DNA of 64,000 nucleotides from Owenia fusiformis (Eukaryota; Annelida; Polychaeta; Sabellida; Oweniidae). Positions 35,401-46,600 of the stretch are shown here, in pieces (position 1 is the stretch's first letter; every line of letters begins with the position of its first letter). The stretch is taken from contig CAIIXF020000102.1 in the NCBI GenBank assembly GCA_903813345.2, positions 64,001 through 128,000 on the forward strand. The letters run 5' to 3'. A program made the position numbers and the translations under genes. Under the pieces are notes generated by a model. That model saw only the letters and a program-made list of their open reading frames with translations, was not told where the DNA came from and ran no database searches.

Positions 35401-36726
35401 TTGAAAAAAATAATATTTTACAAAATGATTTGAATTCAATTTTCAACTGGTCAAACTTATGGAAATTGAATTTCAAAGCTGAAAAAAGTAAGGACATTTT
35501 ATTCTCAAACCCTCGTAAAGTAGTTTTACAAGTACCAGATCTAACTATTGGAAATAACTCTCTACCTCGTGTTGACTATCACAAACATCTCGGCTTAACA
35601 CTTGACAAACATTTATCATTCGAGCAACATATAAATGAACTATACAAAAAAGTTGAAAAGCACTTAAACCCACTCAGATCACTCCAAAAGAAATTAGGAG
35701 GTAGACACTTGGAACTAATTTTCAAGTCATTTGTTCTCCCGATTTTTGACTATTGTGATATCCTCTACTCATGCGCAAACTTATCAAAATTAAAATTAAT
35801 TGATCAGCTTTATTATAAGGCAGCCTGCATATGCTCTGGAGTCATTCATGGTACATCATGTACTAAAGTTTTGAACTGTTTAAATTGGACATCATTAGCA
35901 GAAAGACGCAAATATCACCGCAATATTCTTGTATTTAGATCGCAGAATAATTTGTTACCATCATATGTTTCAAGTATTTTCCAAAGATTTCGTAGACATC
36001 ATACAGTTAATGTTCGACGAATTGCTCCTTTCCAAATCCCAACAAAAATTACATCATTTTCACATCGATCCTGTATTTTACAAGCTATGATAGATTGGAA
36101 TACCCTTTCAAAGCCCCTCATAGAAGCTGAAAATTTAAGTATATTTAAGTCAAGGGCAAAGAAAGAGTTATCTAATTCAATTATTCGATCCTCTGAACTT
36201 AATATTTCAAGAAATCAAGAAATTATACTTAACAAGGTTCGTTGTGACTTAATTTTTAAGTCCCATCTATACTCTCATAATTTTACAAACGTTACTTCAC
36301 CTGCATGTTCTTGTGGCCATGCAAATGAAACAACAATTCATGTCATTTTTCCTGTATTCTCCGTGCTCCATTCTTAGAAGAGTTGGAAAACAATTTAGCT
36401 TTTCTTAATTTTGGTTATTCTCAATTCAAACACAAGAGGGACAAAGTAGAATTATTTCTTTATGGGGATTCAAACTTAACTAAATCCACTAATTTGAAAA
36501 TTCTCAAGCTCACTGCATCATTTTTAGAAAAATGTGCAAATGTGTAGGTTTCCCTGCCACCACTCACTTCACTCTTGAGTCCATATTTAAATTTTTCTTT
36601 TTTCTTCACCCTGCAATTATAAATCAAGTGGCTGATAATGCCTTCAGCAAAGCCACTACAAGTGTATAATGTTTATGTACTTTATGTATTTGTAAAATAA
36701 ATTCTATGAATAAAAAAAATAAATAA
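32475..36726 (+). mobile_element. 4.25-kb near full-length LINE with 13-bp TSD
   Basis: Bounded by 13-bp direct repeats (32462-32474, 36727-36739). It has a ~400-bp leader, one long coding region (32874-36546) for a hydrophobic leader plus endonuclease-RT, a ~180-bp 3' untranslated end and a tail of aaaaaaataaataaa type at about 36710-36726. The RT box YADDT and SGVPQGSILGPLLF place it in the broad CR1/L2/Jockey assemblage; I do not go further. Only one stop and one frameshift are visible, so this is the youngest-looking retrotransposon in the window. It lies head-to-head with the - strand LINE, about 215 bp apart. Confidence 0.88.
32874..36546 (+). pseudogene. LINE polyprotein: membrane leader, endonuclease, RT (one stop, one frameshift)
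   Basis: Start at the ATG of 32874; the frame is closed just upstream by TAA. Residues about 40-135 hold three or four hydrophobic segments, then DVHLNPGP ending at residue 146, a 2A-like NPGP motif with His where the consensus has Glu. The endonuclease follows (FSNINGIR, LINGDFNAR). One in-frame TAA at 33849-33851 interrupts it, and the same frame resumes with SCIDLLLSN and NTDHC. RT: NYRPITLLC, LDISAAFDTLPH, SGVPQGSILGPLL, and catalytic YADDT with YADD at 35352-35363. The C-terminal CSCGHANETTIHV Cys-His motif is followed by loss of one T in the run near 36345; the original frame continues to TAG at 36544-36546. Copies target DNA from its own RNA; this copy is inactive. Confidence 0.87.
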
Positions 36727-36782
36727 ATTAAATGCAAAATCACTGGAGCAGATACCATCGAAAAACATCTGACATGCAGGGC

Positions 36783-36804
36783 CGTAGCCAGGGGGGGGGG
36801 GGTC
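36783..36804. mobile_element. DNA-transposon end with G run (scrap)
   Basis: cagggccgtagccaggggg followed by a long G run looks like the terminal sequence of a MITE-type element; such gcgtagccagggg ends are frequent in animal genomes. No partner end was found nearby. It abuts the C-terminal end of the next LINE fragment. Confidence 0.35.
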
Positions 36805-37815
36805 GATGGGTTTGAGCGATAGGGGTAATTGGTTTTGTGTAACGACCTGTTTCGATTTCTAATTTATGTGCGCTAATTCTTAGCTTTGTCAAGTTATTTC
36901 TGTCTGTTTCATTTTTGATTAAATCCAAGTAGGGTTCCTTGTTCCATTTTGGTTTTGTTATCTTATAAAACCTCAATTTACCATTATTTGATTTGATTTT
37001 AGTTTCCCAAAATTGTATGTATCTATTTTCCAGTAATTTCTTAATTTCTCTTGGTTTTAAGTTTAAATAGTTTGGTGAAGTACCATTGTAAATATACTTA
37101 AGTACATCATTGATGTGTGTGAGCCATGATTGTTTATTCATATCTGTTAGTTGTTTATTTACCTCAAGGGCTTCACGTGGAAGCGGGTCGGTTCCTTTAT
37201 TGTTAATATGATTAAGATATTTCATTTGTTGATAAAAAAAAAGAAATAAATTGTGGAAACCTACCTAAATCGCCTCGTGTAGCGTCATTACTGGCCTTTC
37301 TGTTAACACCGAGTGTCGATTTCATAAATGATATATGAAGAGATTCAAATGTTATTCCATCATATCCCTTTTCTAATGCCCATTGTGGGTCTTTTTTAAT
37401 TTTACTCGAGTTTAAGATACCCGTACCCCATATATCAGATCCATAGAGGCATATGGGCTTTATGAGTTGATCAAATATTTTTAAGCATAATGATGGTTTC
37501 ATATTACCATTAGAAATTAGACTTATTAATTTGAATTTTGCCTTTTCAGCTTAGTCTTTGACATGCTGGGCTGCAGGTCTCATTGACCCACTTATGCTTA
37601 ATTCCATTCCCAGGTAAATGTATCGTGAAACAGATTCTATTTTGTAATTTCCTATAAAGAAGTGATTATCAATAATTCTACCATTTTTATTCATTACCAT
37701 AATTTTGGTTTTATCAGTGTTGATATTTAAGTGCCATTCTTCACAGTCTTTTTCTAATTTGTCCAATTTGGTTTGCATTTCATCTTTTGAGGATGCGATA
37801 AATACATTAATTTTA
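36805..37815 (-). pseudogene. LINE fragment: RT thumb and C-terminal region
   Basis: The - strand fragment starts near 37815 with FIASSKDEMQTKLDKLEKDC, the segment just after the RT active site in many LINEs, then LNINTDKTKIMVM and YIYLGMELS (37551-37778), KIFDQLIKPICLYGSDIWG (37212-37502) and LRISAHKLEIETGRYTKP (36740-37225), the usual lead-in to a terminal Cys-His knuckle. The active-site DD and everything upstream are missing, and the final knuckle is cut off by the G-run scrap at 36783-36804. There are two frame changes. It differs in sequence from both neighbouring LINEs and is closest in style to the fragment at 50570-50939. Confidence 0.72.
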
Positions 37816-37902
37816 CTGCACTTTGTCTAGTCAGCGGTAACAGTTACGCGATAAACACAATACAAACTTATGTCATATTCCGCATATATAGTTATTTTAT
37901 AT

Positions 37903-39990
37903 TATTAGACTCCAGATGTCAATCTGGAGTCTATTGTTTTTGCCAGTATTCTTCTTCTTTATTATTAGACTCCAGATGAAATCTGGAGTCTATTGTTTTC
38001 GTCAGTTTTCTTATTCTTCTTTTTATTCTTATTCTTATTCTAACCCAGTTTTCTCAATAACCATAAGGTTTTCAGTAAAGTCAGTCATTTGGTTAATTTA
38101 GGTCCAGAATCTAGTTCCTCGGAAATTGGGTCAAATTTTTATCTAGGTCAAAGGTCAAGAACTAGGTCAAATCCAGTACTTTGTCACTTTTTTCGATTTT
38201 CTCGGTCGTCCTTCAATATTTTTGATCTGGGTTTTTTTCATTGTGTTCCTTATAAAAAAGTAGAAAAGCTAGGGTCGATTTAGTTTTTTGATATCTCAAA
38301 CCGATTTCGAGATATCAGTGTCCGAAAACGAGGTCCAAAAAAAAGTTCTTCGAATCAAATGTCCAGGATATTAGTCTTATAGGAAATTTTACCAGGATTC
38401 CGAATCTGAAAACCAAATTCGAATCAGACTTCCGGTTCGGAAGTAATGGCGTTTTGAAAGCTCAAAAATCTCTAAATTTGGTGCCCATGTTAAGTCAATG
38501 GGAAAAAAGATTTTTTTGAAGTGAAAAATACGAAATATAGACTGAGTTCAGCTAAATATAATGAAAGCTTTTAAAAGAATGGGACCTCAAAAGCCATCTA
38601 GCTTCAAAATTTGGACACCAAAATGCCTAGGTCAATATCTAGGTCAAATTCAAAGTTTTTCCTTATTTTTGCTATTCTGATACTACAGATTAATTATATT
38701 CTTCGAAATTTTGTAAACATGTAGCCAAGAGTGCGCTAATAGTGTTAGCCTTTTGCCGTCAGAAAGTATTTTGCCCCACTTTTGAGATATGGTGTCCGAA
38801 AAGTAGGTCAAAATAAAAAATTCTTCAAATTTAATGTGTGAGTTATGAACTAAGTATAGAATTTTCTCAGGAATCCGAATCTGCAACCTAAATTTCAATC
38901 CGACTTCCGGTTCGGAAGTTATGACGTTTTGAAAGCTCAAAAATCGCTAAATTTGGTGCCCCATGTTATGTCAATGGGAAAAAAGATTTTTTTGAAGTGT
39001 AAAATACGAGATATAGACTAAGTACAGCTTAAAATAATGAAAGCCTTTGAAAGAAGGGAACCTCAAAGGCTACCTAACTTCAAAATTTGGACACCAAAAT
39101 CCCTAGGTCAAAATCTAGGTCAAATTCATAGTTTATCCTTATTTTTGCGATTCTGACACTACACTTTAATTATATTCCTCGAAATTGTGTATACATGTAG
39201 CCAAGAGTGTGCTTATAGCGTTAGCCTTTTGCCGTCAGAAAGTATTTTGACCCACTTTTGAGATACGGTGTCCGAAAAGTAAGTCAAAATAAAAAGTTCT
39301 CCAAATTTAACGTTTGAGTTATGAATTAACAATAGAATTTTCTCAGAAATCCGAATCTGCAAACCAAATTTCGATTCGACTTCCGGTTTCGAAGTAATGG
39401 CGTGTCCAAAAAGTAGGTCAAAATAAAAATTCGCCAAATTTAACGTATGAGTTATGAATTAGAGGTAGAATTTTGTCAGGAATCCGTATCTGCAAATAAA
39501 ATTTCGATCCGACTTCCGGTTCGGAAGTTATGGCGTTTTGAAATTTCAAGAAAAATCGATCTGATGGTATCCTGATAGAAAGTCAAGAGTAGAGAAGAAA
39601 ATATTGAAAAATGCATCCATCCTTCCTTTCTGATCCTATCCTATCCTTCCTATCTACCCTTGCTTCATATCCTCTCCACCCTTGCTTCGTATCCTCTCCA
39701 CCCTTGCTTCGTATCCTCTACTTCCTATTCTATCCATTCTTCCTATTCTATCCATTCTTCCTATTCTATTCTATCCCTCTTTCCTATTCTATCCTATCGT
39801 TCCTTCCTATTCTATCCTATCGTTCCTTCCTATTCTATCCTATCCTTCCTTCCTTTTTCATCCATCCATCCATCTTTTGCTGGATGACTTGGCTTATTTT
39901 GGATGACTTGGCTTATTCTGGATGACTCGGCTAAAAAAGGTCTAGATCTGGAGTCTGAAATTGAACTCGTTCAATTTCCAAAATCTAGTT
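37903..39990. repeat. ~2-kb repeat module, copy 1
   Basis: Begins with two tagactccagat..atctggagtcta palindromic units (about 37905-37995). It contains taggtcaaaggtcaagaact and a ~475-bp sub-unit (tccgaaaagtaggtcaaaat, gacttccggttcggaagt, gtcaatgggaaaaaagattt) at 38430, 38905 and 39380, then a pyrimidine tract (39605-39870), and ends with gtctagatctggagtctgaa and a ttgaactcgttcaatt palindrome. Copy 2 starts about 1958 bp later. No coding frame. The matching gactccag words at both ends could be the termini of an unclassified mobile unit. Confidence 0.75.
39605..39870 (+). repeat. Pyrimidine-rich pentanucleotide microsatellite
   Basis: Runs of ctatccttcc, tattctatcc and similar five-base units with almost no purines other than A. 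A 104-codon open frame here reads only Ser, Phe, Leu, Pro, Ile and Tyr repeats and is not a gene. A second tract lies at 41095-41275 in copy 2 of the module. Confidence 0.85.
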
Positions 39991-41390
39991 ATTCTTCTAC
40001 CCACGTTTTCTCCTTAACTAGAAGACATTGAGTCAAGTCCTGTATATGGTCAATTTAGGTCCAGTATCTAGTTTCTCGGAAATTGGGTCAATTTTTTATC
40101 TAGGTCAAAGGTCAAGAACTAGGTCAAATCTTACATTTTCAACATTCTATCAATTATCTTCGTCGTTATTTATCGAAACGTCTTCGTCTTTTTTTTTTCA
40201 TCATGTAGCTTAGAAAAAGCCCTTTCATAAGTGTCCCTGTTTTTTTTTAATTACTCTTACCGATTTTGAAATATGGCGTCCAGAAAGTAGGTCAAAACAA
40301 AAGTTCTCCAAATTCAGGGTATGAGTTATGAATTAGGGGTAGAATTTTGTCAGGAATCTGAATCTGCAAACCAAATTTCGATCCGACTTCCGGTTCGGAA
40401 GTTATGGCGTTTTGAAAGCTCAAAAATCGCTAAATTTGGTTCCCATGTTAAGTCAATGGGAAAAAAGATTTTTTTGAAGTGAAGAATACGAAATGTAGAC
40501 TGAGTTCAGCTTCATATAATCAAAGCCTTTAAAAGAGGGGGACCTCAAAAGCCACATAGCTTCAAAATTTGGACACCAAAATGCCTAGGTCAAAATCTAG
40601 GTCAAATTCAAAGTTTTTTCTTATTTTTGCGATTCTGACACTACACTTTAATTATATTCTTCGAAATTGTGTATACATGTAGCCAAGAGTGTGCTCATAG
40701 CGTTAGCCTTTTGCCGTCAGATAGTATTTTGATCCACTTTTGAGATATGGTGTCCGAAAAGTAGGTCAAAATAAAAAGTTCTCCAAATTTAACATTTGAG
40801 TTATGAATTAAGAATAGAATTTTCTCAGAAATCCAAATCTGCAAGCTAAATTTCGATCTGACTTCCGGTTCCGAAGTTATGGCGTGTCCAAAAAGTAAGT
40901 CAAAATAAAAATTCGCCAAACTTAACGTATGAGTTATGAATTAGGGGTAGAATTTTGTCAGGAATCCGAATCTTTAAATCAAATTTCGATCCGACTTCCG
41001 GTTCGGAAGTTATGTCGTTTTGAAATTTCGGAAAATTGATCTGATAGTATCCTGATAGAAAGTCAAGAGTAGAGAAGAAAATATTGAAAAATTCATCCTT
41101 CCTATCTGATCCTATCCTTCCTATCTATCCTTCCTTCGTATCCTTTCCTTCCTCTCCTCTCCTATCATATCCTTTCTTCCTATTCTGTTCTATCCTATTC
41201 TTCTTATTCTATCCTATCGTTCCTTCCCATTCTATCCTATCCTACCTTCCTATTTTATCCATCCATCTTATTCTGGATGACTCAGCTTATTCTGGATGAC
41301 TCGGCTTATTTTAGATGACTGGGCTTAAAAAAGTCTAGATCTGGAGTCTGAAATTGAACTTCGTTCAATTTCCAAAGTCTAGTTATTATT
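39991..41390. repeat. ~2-kb repeat module, copy 2
   Basis: Direct, diverged duplicate of 38090-39990, offset by about 1958 bp: ggtccagtatctagtttctc at 40059 matches 38101. The ttccggttcggaagttatgg sub-unit recurs at about 40385, 40860 and 41000. A pyrimidine tract follows, then the same gtctagatctggagtctgaa and ttgaacttcgttcaa end, closed by an att/tta run at 41383-41398. It is shorter than copy 1 and has fewer sub-units. Confidence 0.75.
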
Positions 41391-41589
41391 ATTATTATAC
41401 GCCCCTTGTATGTATTCGTGCATCAATGTACACCAATGAAACGTATCATTCCTTCTAGTATTCATTACATTCTGGTTTTGAATGTCAAATACAGCTCCAT
41501 GTACCACTGGATTAGGATACCAAGCGCATTAGAAATAATGATTGGCACATGAAAGTTGTCATAGTACTCGTCTGAAAATAAAGATTAGA

Positions 41590-41800
41590 TCAATTACATT
41601 TAGTGGTTCAAATATATACTATCACACTATTGTACAAAAAACGATTCCAGTATTATATTATTGACTACATGTATCTCAGGATATCAGCTTACTTTCTCGC
41701 TCCCTGTACTATTAAACAATTTACATTCCTTGCACCCTATATTGATCAACTTTTGCAACTTTGTACCCTGTACTATGACATATTAAATATTTTAAAATCT
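41590..41800 (+). repeat. Inverted partner of 44688-44803
   Basis: At least 41688-41800 (gcttactttctcgctccctg, tattgatcaacttttgcaac, gacatattaaatattttaaaa) is the reverse complement of 44688-44803, about 3 kb away. One copy is outside and one inside the 42418-45803 TIR element, so these are two copies of a dispersed repeat rather than the element's ends. No gene. Confidence 0.7.
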
Positions 41801-41880
41801 AAAACAATATTATTTATATTCTTTCTTCAACTATCATATAACTTTGAACTTGAATTTCACTATTTCACCATTGAAGTTTA

Positions 41881-42417
41881 GCGAATAACAATATTGACTC
41901 ACTCTACACCAAACGTATTAACTTGTTTACTGGGTCAATACAACCTACATGAGATTTGTTTTGTTCATGGTATAGGAAAAGTAGTACTTAAAACACTAGT
42001 TCGCTACTTTGTAGATGTATGGCACGTTTATGTGTACATGTATTGACAATTGATGTTTGGTACTACTGATGTTTTGTACTAGCTAGTAGGAGTGCCAGGG
42101 ACCGCTGACAGATTATAATTTTGAACCAAAAAATTGAATTACATTTTTGGCGGTCTCAGTAAATCAATGGGATAATCAGGTCCTACGTGGTTTTTACAGA
42201 CCCAAAAAACAATGCTCTCTTATAAATGTAGCAAAATCTTTTTTCGATCGTGGGATATTTTTCTCACCATATAACCGAACGGGGAGTCTTTGAATAGGAC
42301 TACATGATCTGAATGGATGCGAGGATTCGATGGGCTTGGATTTGAGAAATTATGATTTGAACTTTTCAATTTTACATGTATTTCAATGGGTAAAAAAGTA
42401 GGTTGCGTTCTACCACT
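41881..42417. other. Spacer, nothing recognised
   Basis: No gene or bounded element is supported between the repeat copy and the left end of the next TIR element. Confidence 0.35.
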
Positions 42418-45244
42418 AATGCCTTGGTCACATATCACGGTGCCCATGTCAAGCTGCGCGCCTACTTAGGCACGCAGTTTGTTTGGATCACAAACTGCGT
42501 GCCTAACAACATTGCATCATTCAAGTTGGAGTCTGTATTTTGAAACGTAATTTAAAGACATTTATCCTGCATTGTTTTCCTGTTTAATGCATTCATTCTG
42601 TGGCGAAAATACGAATCTTGCAAACACTAGCAAAAACTATGTGCAAATGAATCTAATTTCTAAAACATAAGCAGATTAATGGCATTTTCGTCACCGATTT
42701 AACGAAAATTTATACCTAAATCGATCTAGCACTTTAAACATAAATGACAAATACTTCAGACTCGTTTTATTTTTAATTCCTTACTCATTTATCATGTATA
42801 ATTCAAAATATTTCGAGATAAAACAGATAATCAGGAGATTAAAAAGAAATAAAGCACAAACTGCGCACCTATTTTAGCCAGAAATTACAAACTGCGCGCA
42901 TTACACTATTAAAACTATATATTATCATTGAAATTTCTACAGAGGCACGTGTAGGTGTTTTTCATATAGCTTTGGAAATTTTGCTTTATCCTCAGATTTT
43001 TGAGATTTTCATATTGAAAGTCAAAATGTATAATAGAAGTGACAATTAAGTTGGGAGCGAAAAAAACTATTTCCAGATCATCATCTTGGTGGATGGACTC
43101 TCATAGTATTTGAATTATTGGGTTCTACTATTAGCCACATATGTGTGCATATATTAGGCGCATATCGCGCTTACGTTTTCTAATAATGCAAAACAAGCTT
43201 GGGTAGGCAACCAGTTTGGGAATATAAGGCACGCAGTTTGGGAAATACATGTGAATATAGGCGCGCAGTTTGACAAGAAAAATGTTTAAATCACGTCTAT
43301 GGCGTATCATCGTTTTGAACGCAAACTATGCTGCTTAAATCAGATAGAGTGATCCTATATATCCTAGCATACACAGACACAATGGCTCAATAAACGCCAA
43401 ATGACGATAAAAAGACATAGATATAACTTTACACTGTAAATTTTGAACACAGAAGTTACTTAAGACCCTTATATTGAGATAACTAGGTTTACATCACAGT
43501 GTTTTCAGTAGGCTTGTCCAAAATTGCGTCCCTTGGAAGTAATGATTTTCAAAAAATGCGTCTCCCTTCAAAAAACTGCGTCCCTTGAAAAAATGTTCCC
43601 GGGAATTCAAAAGTCACGTTTTTACACTGGATGAAATAAATTGATGAAATTTTGTACCGCTGCTTTTGCTATTTATCGGTCTGAATCAGCGTTCTTGCAA
43701 GTCTAGTATGTCATTGAATGATACAGATACCATCACTTGTGAGGTATAACTTATATTCTCCCATTAAAAACACCTTTTCCTTGCGAATTTCGAAACAATT
43801 TGCTATTGATTTTGCTTTAGCATGTTTAGTTTAGGGGCAATCTGCGCGAGGTTCAACTTTTTAGTTCAGTTTCTTGCGCATATGCAGTCTCAAATAATGA
43901 TCACGTGATCACACTTGACCAATTGAAAATGGTTTGAATCAGGTCTTAAGCTACCGGCCAATCGTAGGACTCATACTGATTACTGCTCGGAAATCGAGTA
44001 TTGTATAAATTTTTGTCCTATCACATGCCTCGTACTATTTCGATCAGAAATCAACTTCCGGGAAGGAAATTTCGAAAGAAAATTTTATTTCTTTTAGAAA
44101 TAGAATTTTCTTCAATTATTTATTGGATTCTGACGAAATAAAGAGACTGAAGGTAAGATCTTTATCAAATCATTCATCCAAAGTTGATTGTATGAGTATG
44201 GCTTGCACTGCGTCCACAAAACGCAATCACTTTTTATTTCCGGGTCCAAGGGATATATTTTGCGTGTATGTAATGTAAGGACGGCGTTATTGAAAACACA
44301 GCATCAGGAACAACATTGAGTACTATGAGTAAATTAAGTTCATCTTCACAGAATGGTACTATCTTTAGAACGAGACTAACCTTGTATTTTTCGTATTTTG
44401 GCTCTTTTTGTGAGTCGTGTCCTCCCCGTCTTCCATTTTGAAATATGCGCGCAGTTTGTCAGAGTTTCAAACTCACACTACCCTACCTCGATCGCGCATG
44501 CGCGAATCCTTTGGCTTTCAAACATGTCGCTTTTGAGTATATCGACTGCTTAGTCAAAAGGTTAATACGTTTGATGCTCGGAGTGAGTCAATGTTGCTAT
44601 TCGCTACACTTCAGTGGTGCAATAGTGAAGTCCATGTTCCAAGTTATATGATAGTTGAAGAAATAATGTAAATAATATCGTTTTAAATTTTAAAATATTT
44701 GATATGTCATAGTACACGGTACACAGCTGCAAAAGTTGATCAATACAGGGTACAAGGAATGTAAATTGTTCAATAGTACAGGGAGCGAGAAAGTAAGCTG
44801 ATTATACAGACATACTATGTCCCGACCTCATGTACATTTACGTTGCAAACAGTGAAAGTAATGCTAAAAAGGCCGCCTGTTGATGCTTTGAGGTGTCATC
44901 AATTGTTATTTAATCCAAATAAAGTAAACATTATTTTGTAGATTTAGACACGGGCTTTCAAGTCGTATGCATTTAAGTCATTAAATTAACAAGAACGCTA
45001 GATTATACGTGTTACTAGGGTATCAAATTGAAATAAAATAACGAAATTAAATATCAACACCTTAATGATAAATGACTATCCGCTATCAGTATTAATGACT
45101 ATTTGCTACTCAGAATAATTAAAATTGCCTGAACTACATATGAAGAATCTTTCTATAGAACCCCTTGAATGGTCTAATTCACTACCGTCCTAAAAACCCG
45201 ACCATTCAAAATGTTTTGTTCAAATTCACAAAAATACAGTTGAC

Positions 45245-45640
45245 TAACATACTAGAAAACGTATCCACCTATAACACGATGACACGCAGTTTAAACAACA
45301 GTTAACTGTTTTTTTTTTGTTACATATCAATGTAACATTTTCGAAGGGACACTTACATGCTCCCTGTACGTTGATAGATTTACTGAAATGTATCGTGTAT
45401 TGCATTTGGTTTTGCTTCACTGCGCCCACTATTATCTATCTTTGCCTATAGTGGTTTTTTGCCAACAATATTCTACACACTCCTTGATGAATCAATTCTA
45501 TGTCTGGTAGAACACTATAAATATATGTAAAATGTATTTTACGTTCAGAAATATGGAATTAAACCCACGTCCTCCATTTGCAACTAAGCTGTACCCTGTT
45601 TCCCTTTTAAACGTGGTCACGTGGTAGGGTAGTGTGAAAC
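45245..45640 (+). repeat. Dispersed repeat, uninterrupted copy
   Basis: Matches the complement of 26110-26522 plus 32260-32320, for example gctccctgtacgttgataga, ccaacaatattctacacact and cacgtcctccatttgcaact. It is the unbroken version that shows where the 5.7-kb LINE inserted in the other copy. Non-coding. Confidence 0.8.
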
Positions 45641-45685
45641 TGCGTGCCTAGTAGGCGCGCAGCTTGACATGGGCATCGTGCATAT

Positions 45686-45788
45686 GCTCCGATCCATCGG
45701 CCGGCGTCCGAGTGTCTTGTTCACAATTGTATTCAGTTTTGAACAGAATACTCAATCGGCAGGGCGCCGGCCGATGAATCGGAGCAAA
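45686..45788. mobile_element. MITE family B, copy inside larger element's TIR
   Basis: ctccgatccatcggccggcg at the left pairs with cgccggccgatgaatcggag at the right, with tcagttttgaacagaatact between. It is closely related to 12671-12794 and 61361-61480. Its place inside the right TIR of 42418-45803 means either insertion or that the larger element carries an asymmetric end. Confidence 0.72.
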
Positions 45789-45803
45789 TGTGACCAAGGC
45801 ATT

Positions 45804-46499
45804 ATAGAATTTAGATCGATATCTGTTGCTAAAAACCAATACACCAATACACTAGTCATATGACGATATTTGAAATAGAGAGTTCTTATTGGTTAAACTG
45901 GTTTTGGTAGAGTTGACTTTTATGTGTGAGTTGAACAAGGTTTAGTTCGTCAGTTGACCAGAGGGCAGGATACGACGAAGACTGGTTATGTTGGCTCCTT
46001 GTTGGATGTTTGGTATTTTGGACTATATGGATTGTTCAGTCTTGGATACTTGATACTATTCTAGTAGTTGATATACGGAAGTAAAGGTTTAGTACAACTA
46101 CATTTGTAGGTACGCCTTATCTTTGTCACTAGTGCTTTGAAATAAAATACTTGTGGAGACGATAATGGAAGTTAGGGCGTGGCTTGGCCCTCTGGCGCTC
46201 TCCGGGGTGGGATCTCGTTAGTAACATTTCCATTTTATCTATAATTGCTCGTGACTTGCTTTATATTACTGTATGCCTGTATTGTTATCAATGCTGTAAA
46301 TAAATATTTTATGTTGTAAACCGTGTTGATTTTATCCGATTGTTATCCTTATAAATAGCCTCTGTCCAAGTGTTCAAGTGACACACTTCAAGTGTTCCAA
46401 GTGTTCCGCTTTACTTTCAGTACCATCAATACCCCCTATGAAGGTATCATTACAGTACGTTTAAACTGAATTCTGGAACTTTGAGGTATGATGCATCTA
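45804..46499. other. Spacer, no supported gene
   Basis: No gene is supported. A stretch with ctttgaaataaaatacttgt (about 46135-46155), then tggcgctctccggggtggga (46191-46210), is loosely reminiscent of an LTR end followed by a primer-binding site, but LTR boundaries and a second LTR are not visible. Confidence 0.35.
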
Positions 46500-46600
46500 C
46501 TGTAGAACCCTCGGTCCCTGCGGTCCCTCGGGAGATACACATATTTCCCTTGGGATAAACCCTGCATCCAAAACCTCCCAGTACATAACACTTATGTATC
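46500..46600 (-). repeat. Dispersed repeat, copy of 1020-1104
   Basis: Contains ccctcggtccctgcggtccc, gagatacacatatttccc and gggataaaccctgcatccaa, the complement of the left half of the repeat at 1015-1228. The (AT)n half is absent. Confidence 0.7.

Larger units (their letters stand above)
42418..45803. mobile_element. 3.4-kb non-autonomous TIR element (family B ends)
   Basis: The left end aatgccttggtcacat (42418-42433) and right end atgtgaccaaggcatt (45788-45803) are inverted repeats, continuing inward as a ~47-bp inverted pair (gcccatgtcaagctgcgcgc at the left; gcgcgcagcttgacatgggc at 45655-45674). The right TIR is split by the ~100-bp family-B hairpin at 45686-45788. The interior has no transposase frame but carries many copies of gcgcagtttg or gcacgcagtttg (about 42470, 42490, 42855, 42885, 43200, 43230, 43260, 44447). 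It shares its ends with the small MITEs at 12671 and 61361. Composition and ends suggest one mobilised unit, but nested older repeats lie inside it. Confidence 0.6.

Noticed and set aside
39611-39925. Overlapping open frames rich in Ser, Phe, Leu and Pro
   Set aside because: Three frames are open at once over a pyrimidine microsatellite, a composition effect.
44096-44155. Possible exon between ttttatttcttttag and gaag|gtaagatc
   Set aside because: One frame is open, but the exon lies inside a non-autonomous transposon, does not share the phase of the candidate host exons, and has no peptide signature.
46130-46220. LTR-like end followed by a tggcgctctccgggg primer-binding-site-like sequence
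   Set aside because: No second LTR, no clear tg..ca boundaries, and the match to a tRNA 3' end is imperfect. It could be remote debris of the gypsy at 50 kb but this cannot be shown.
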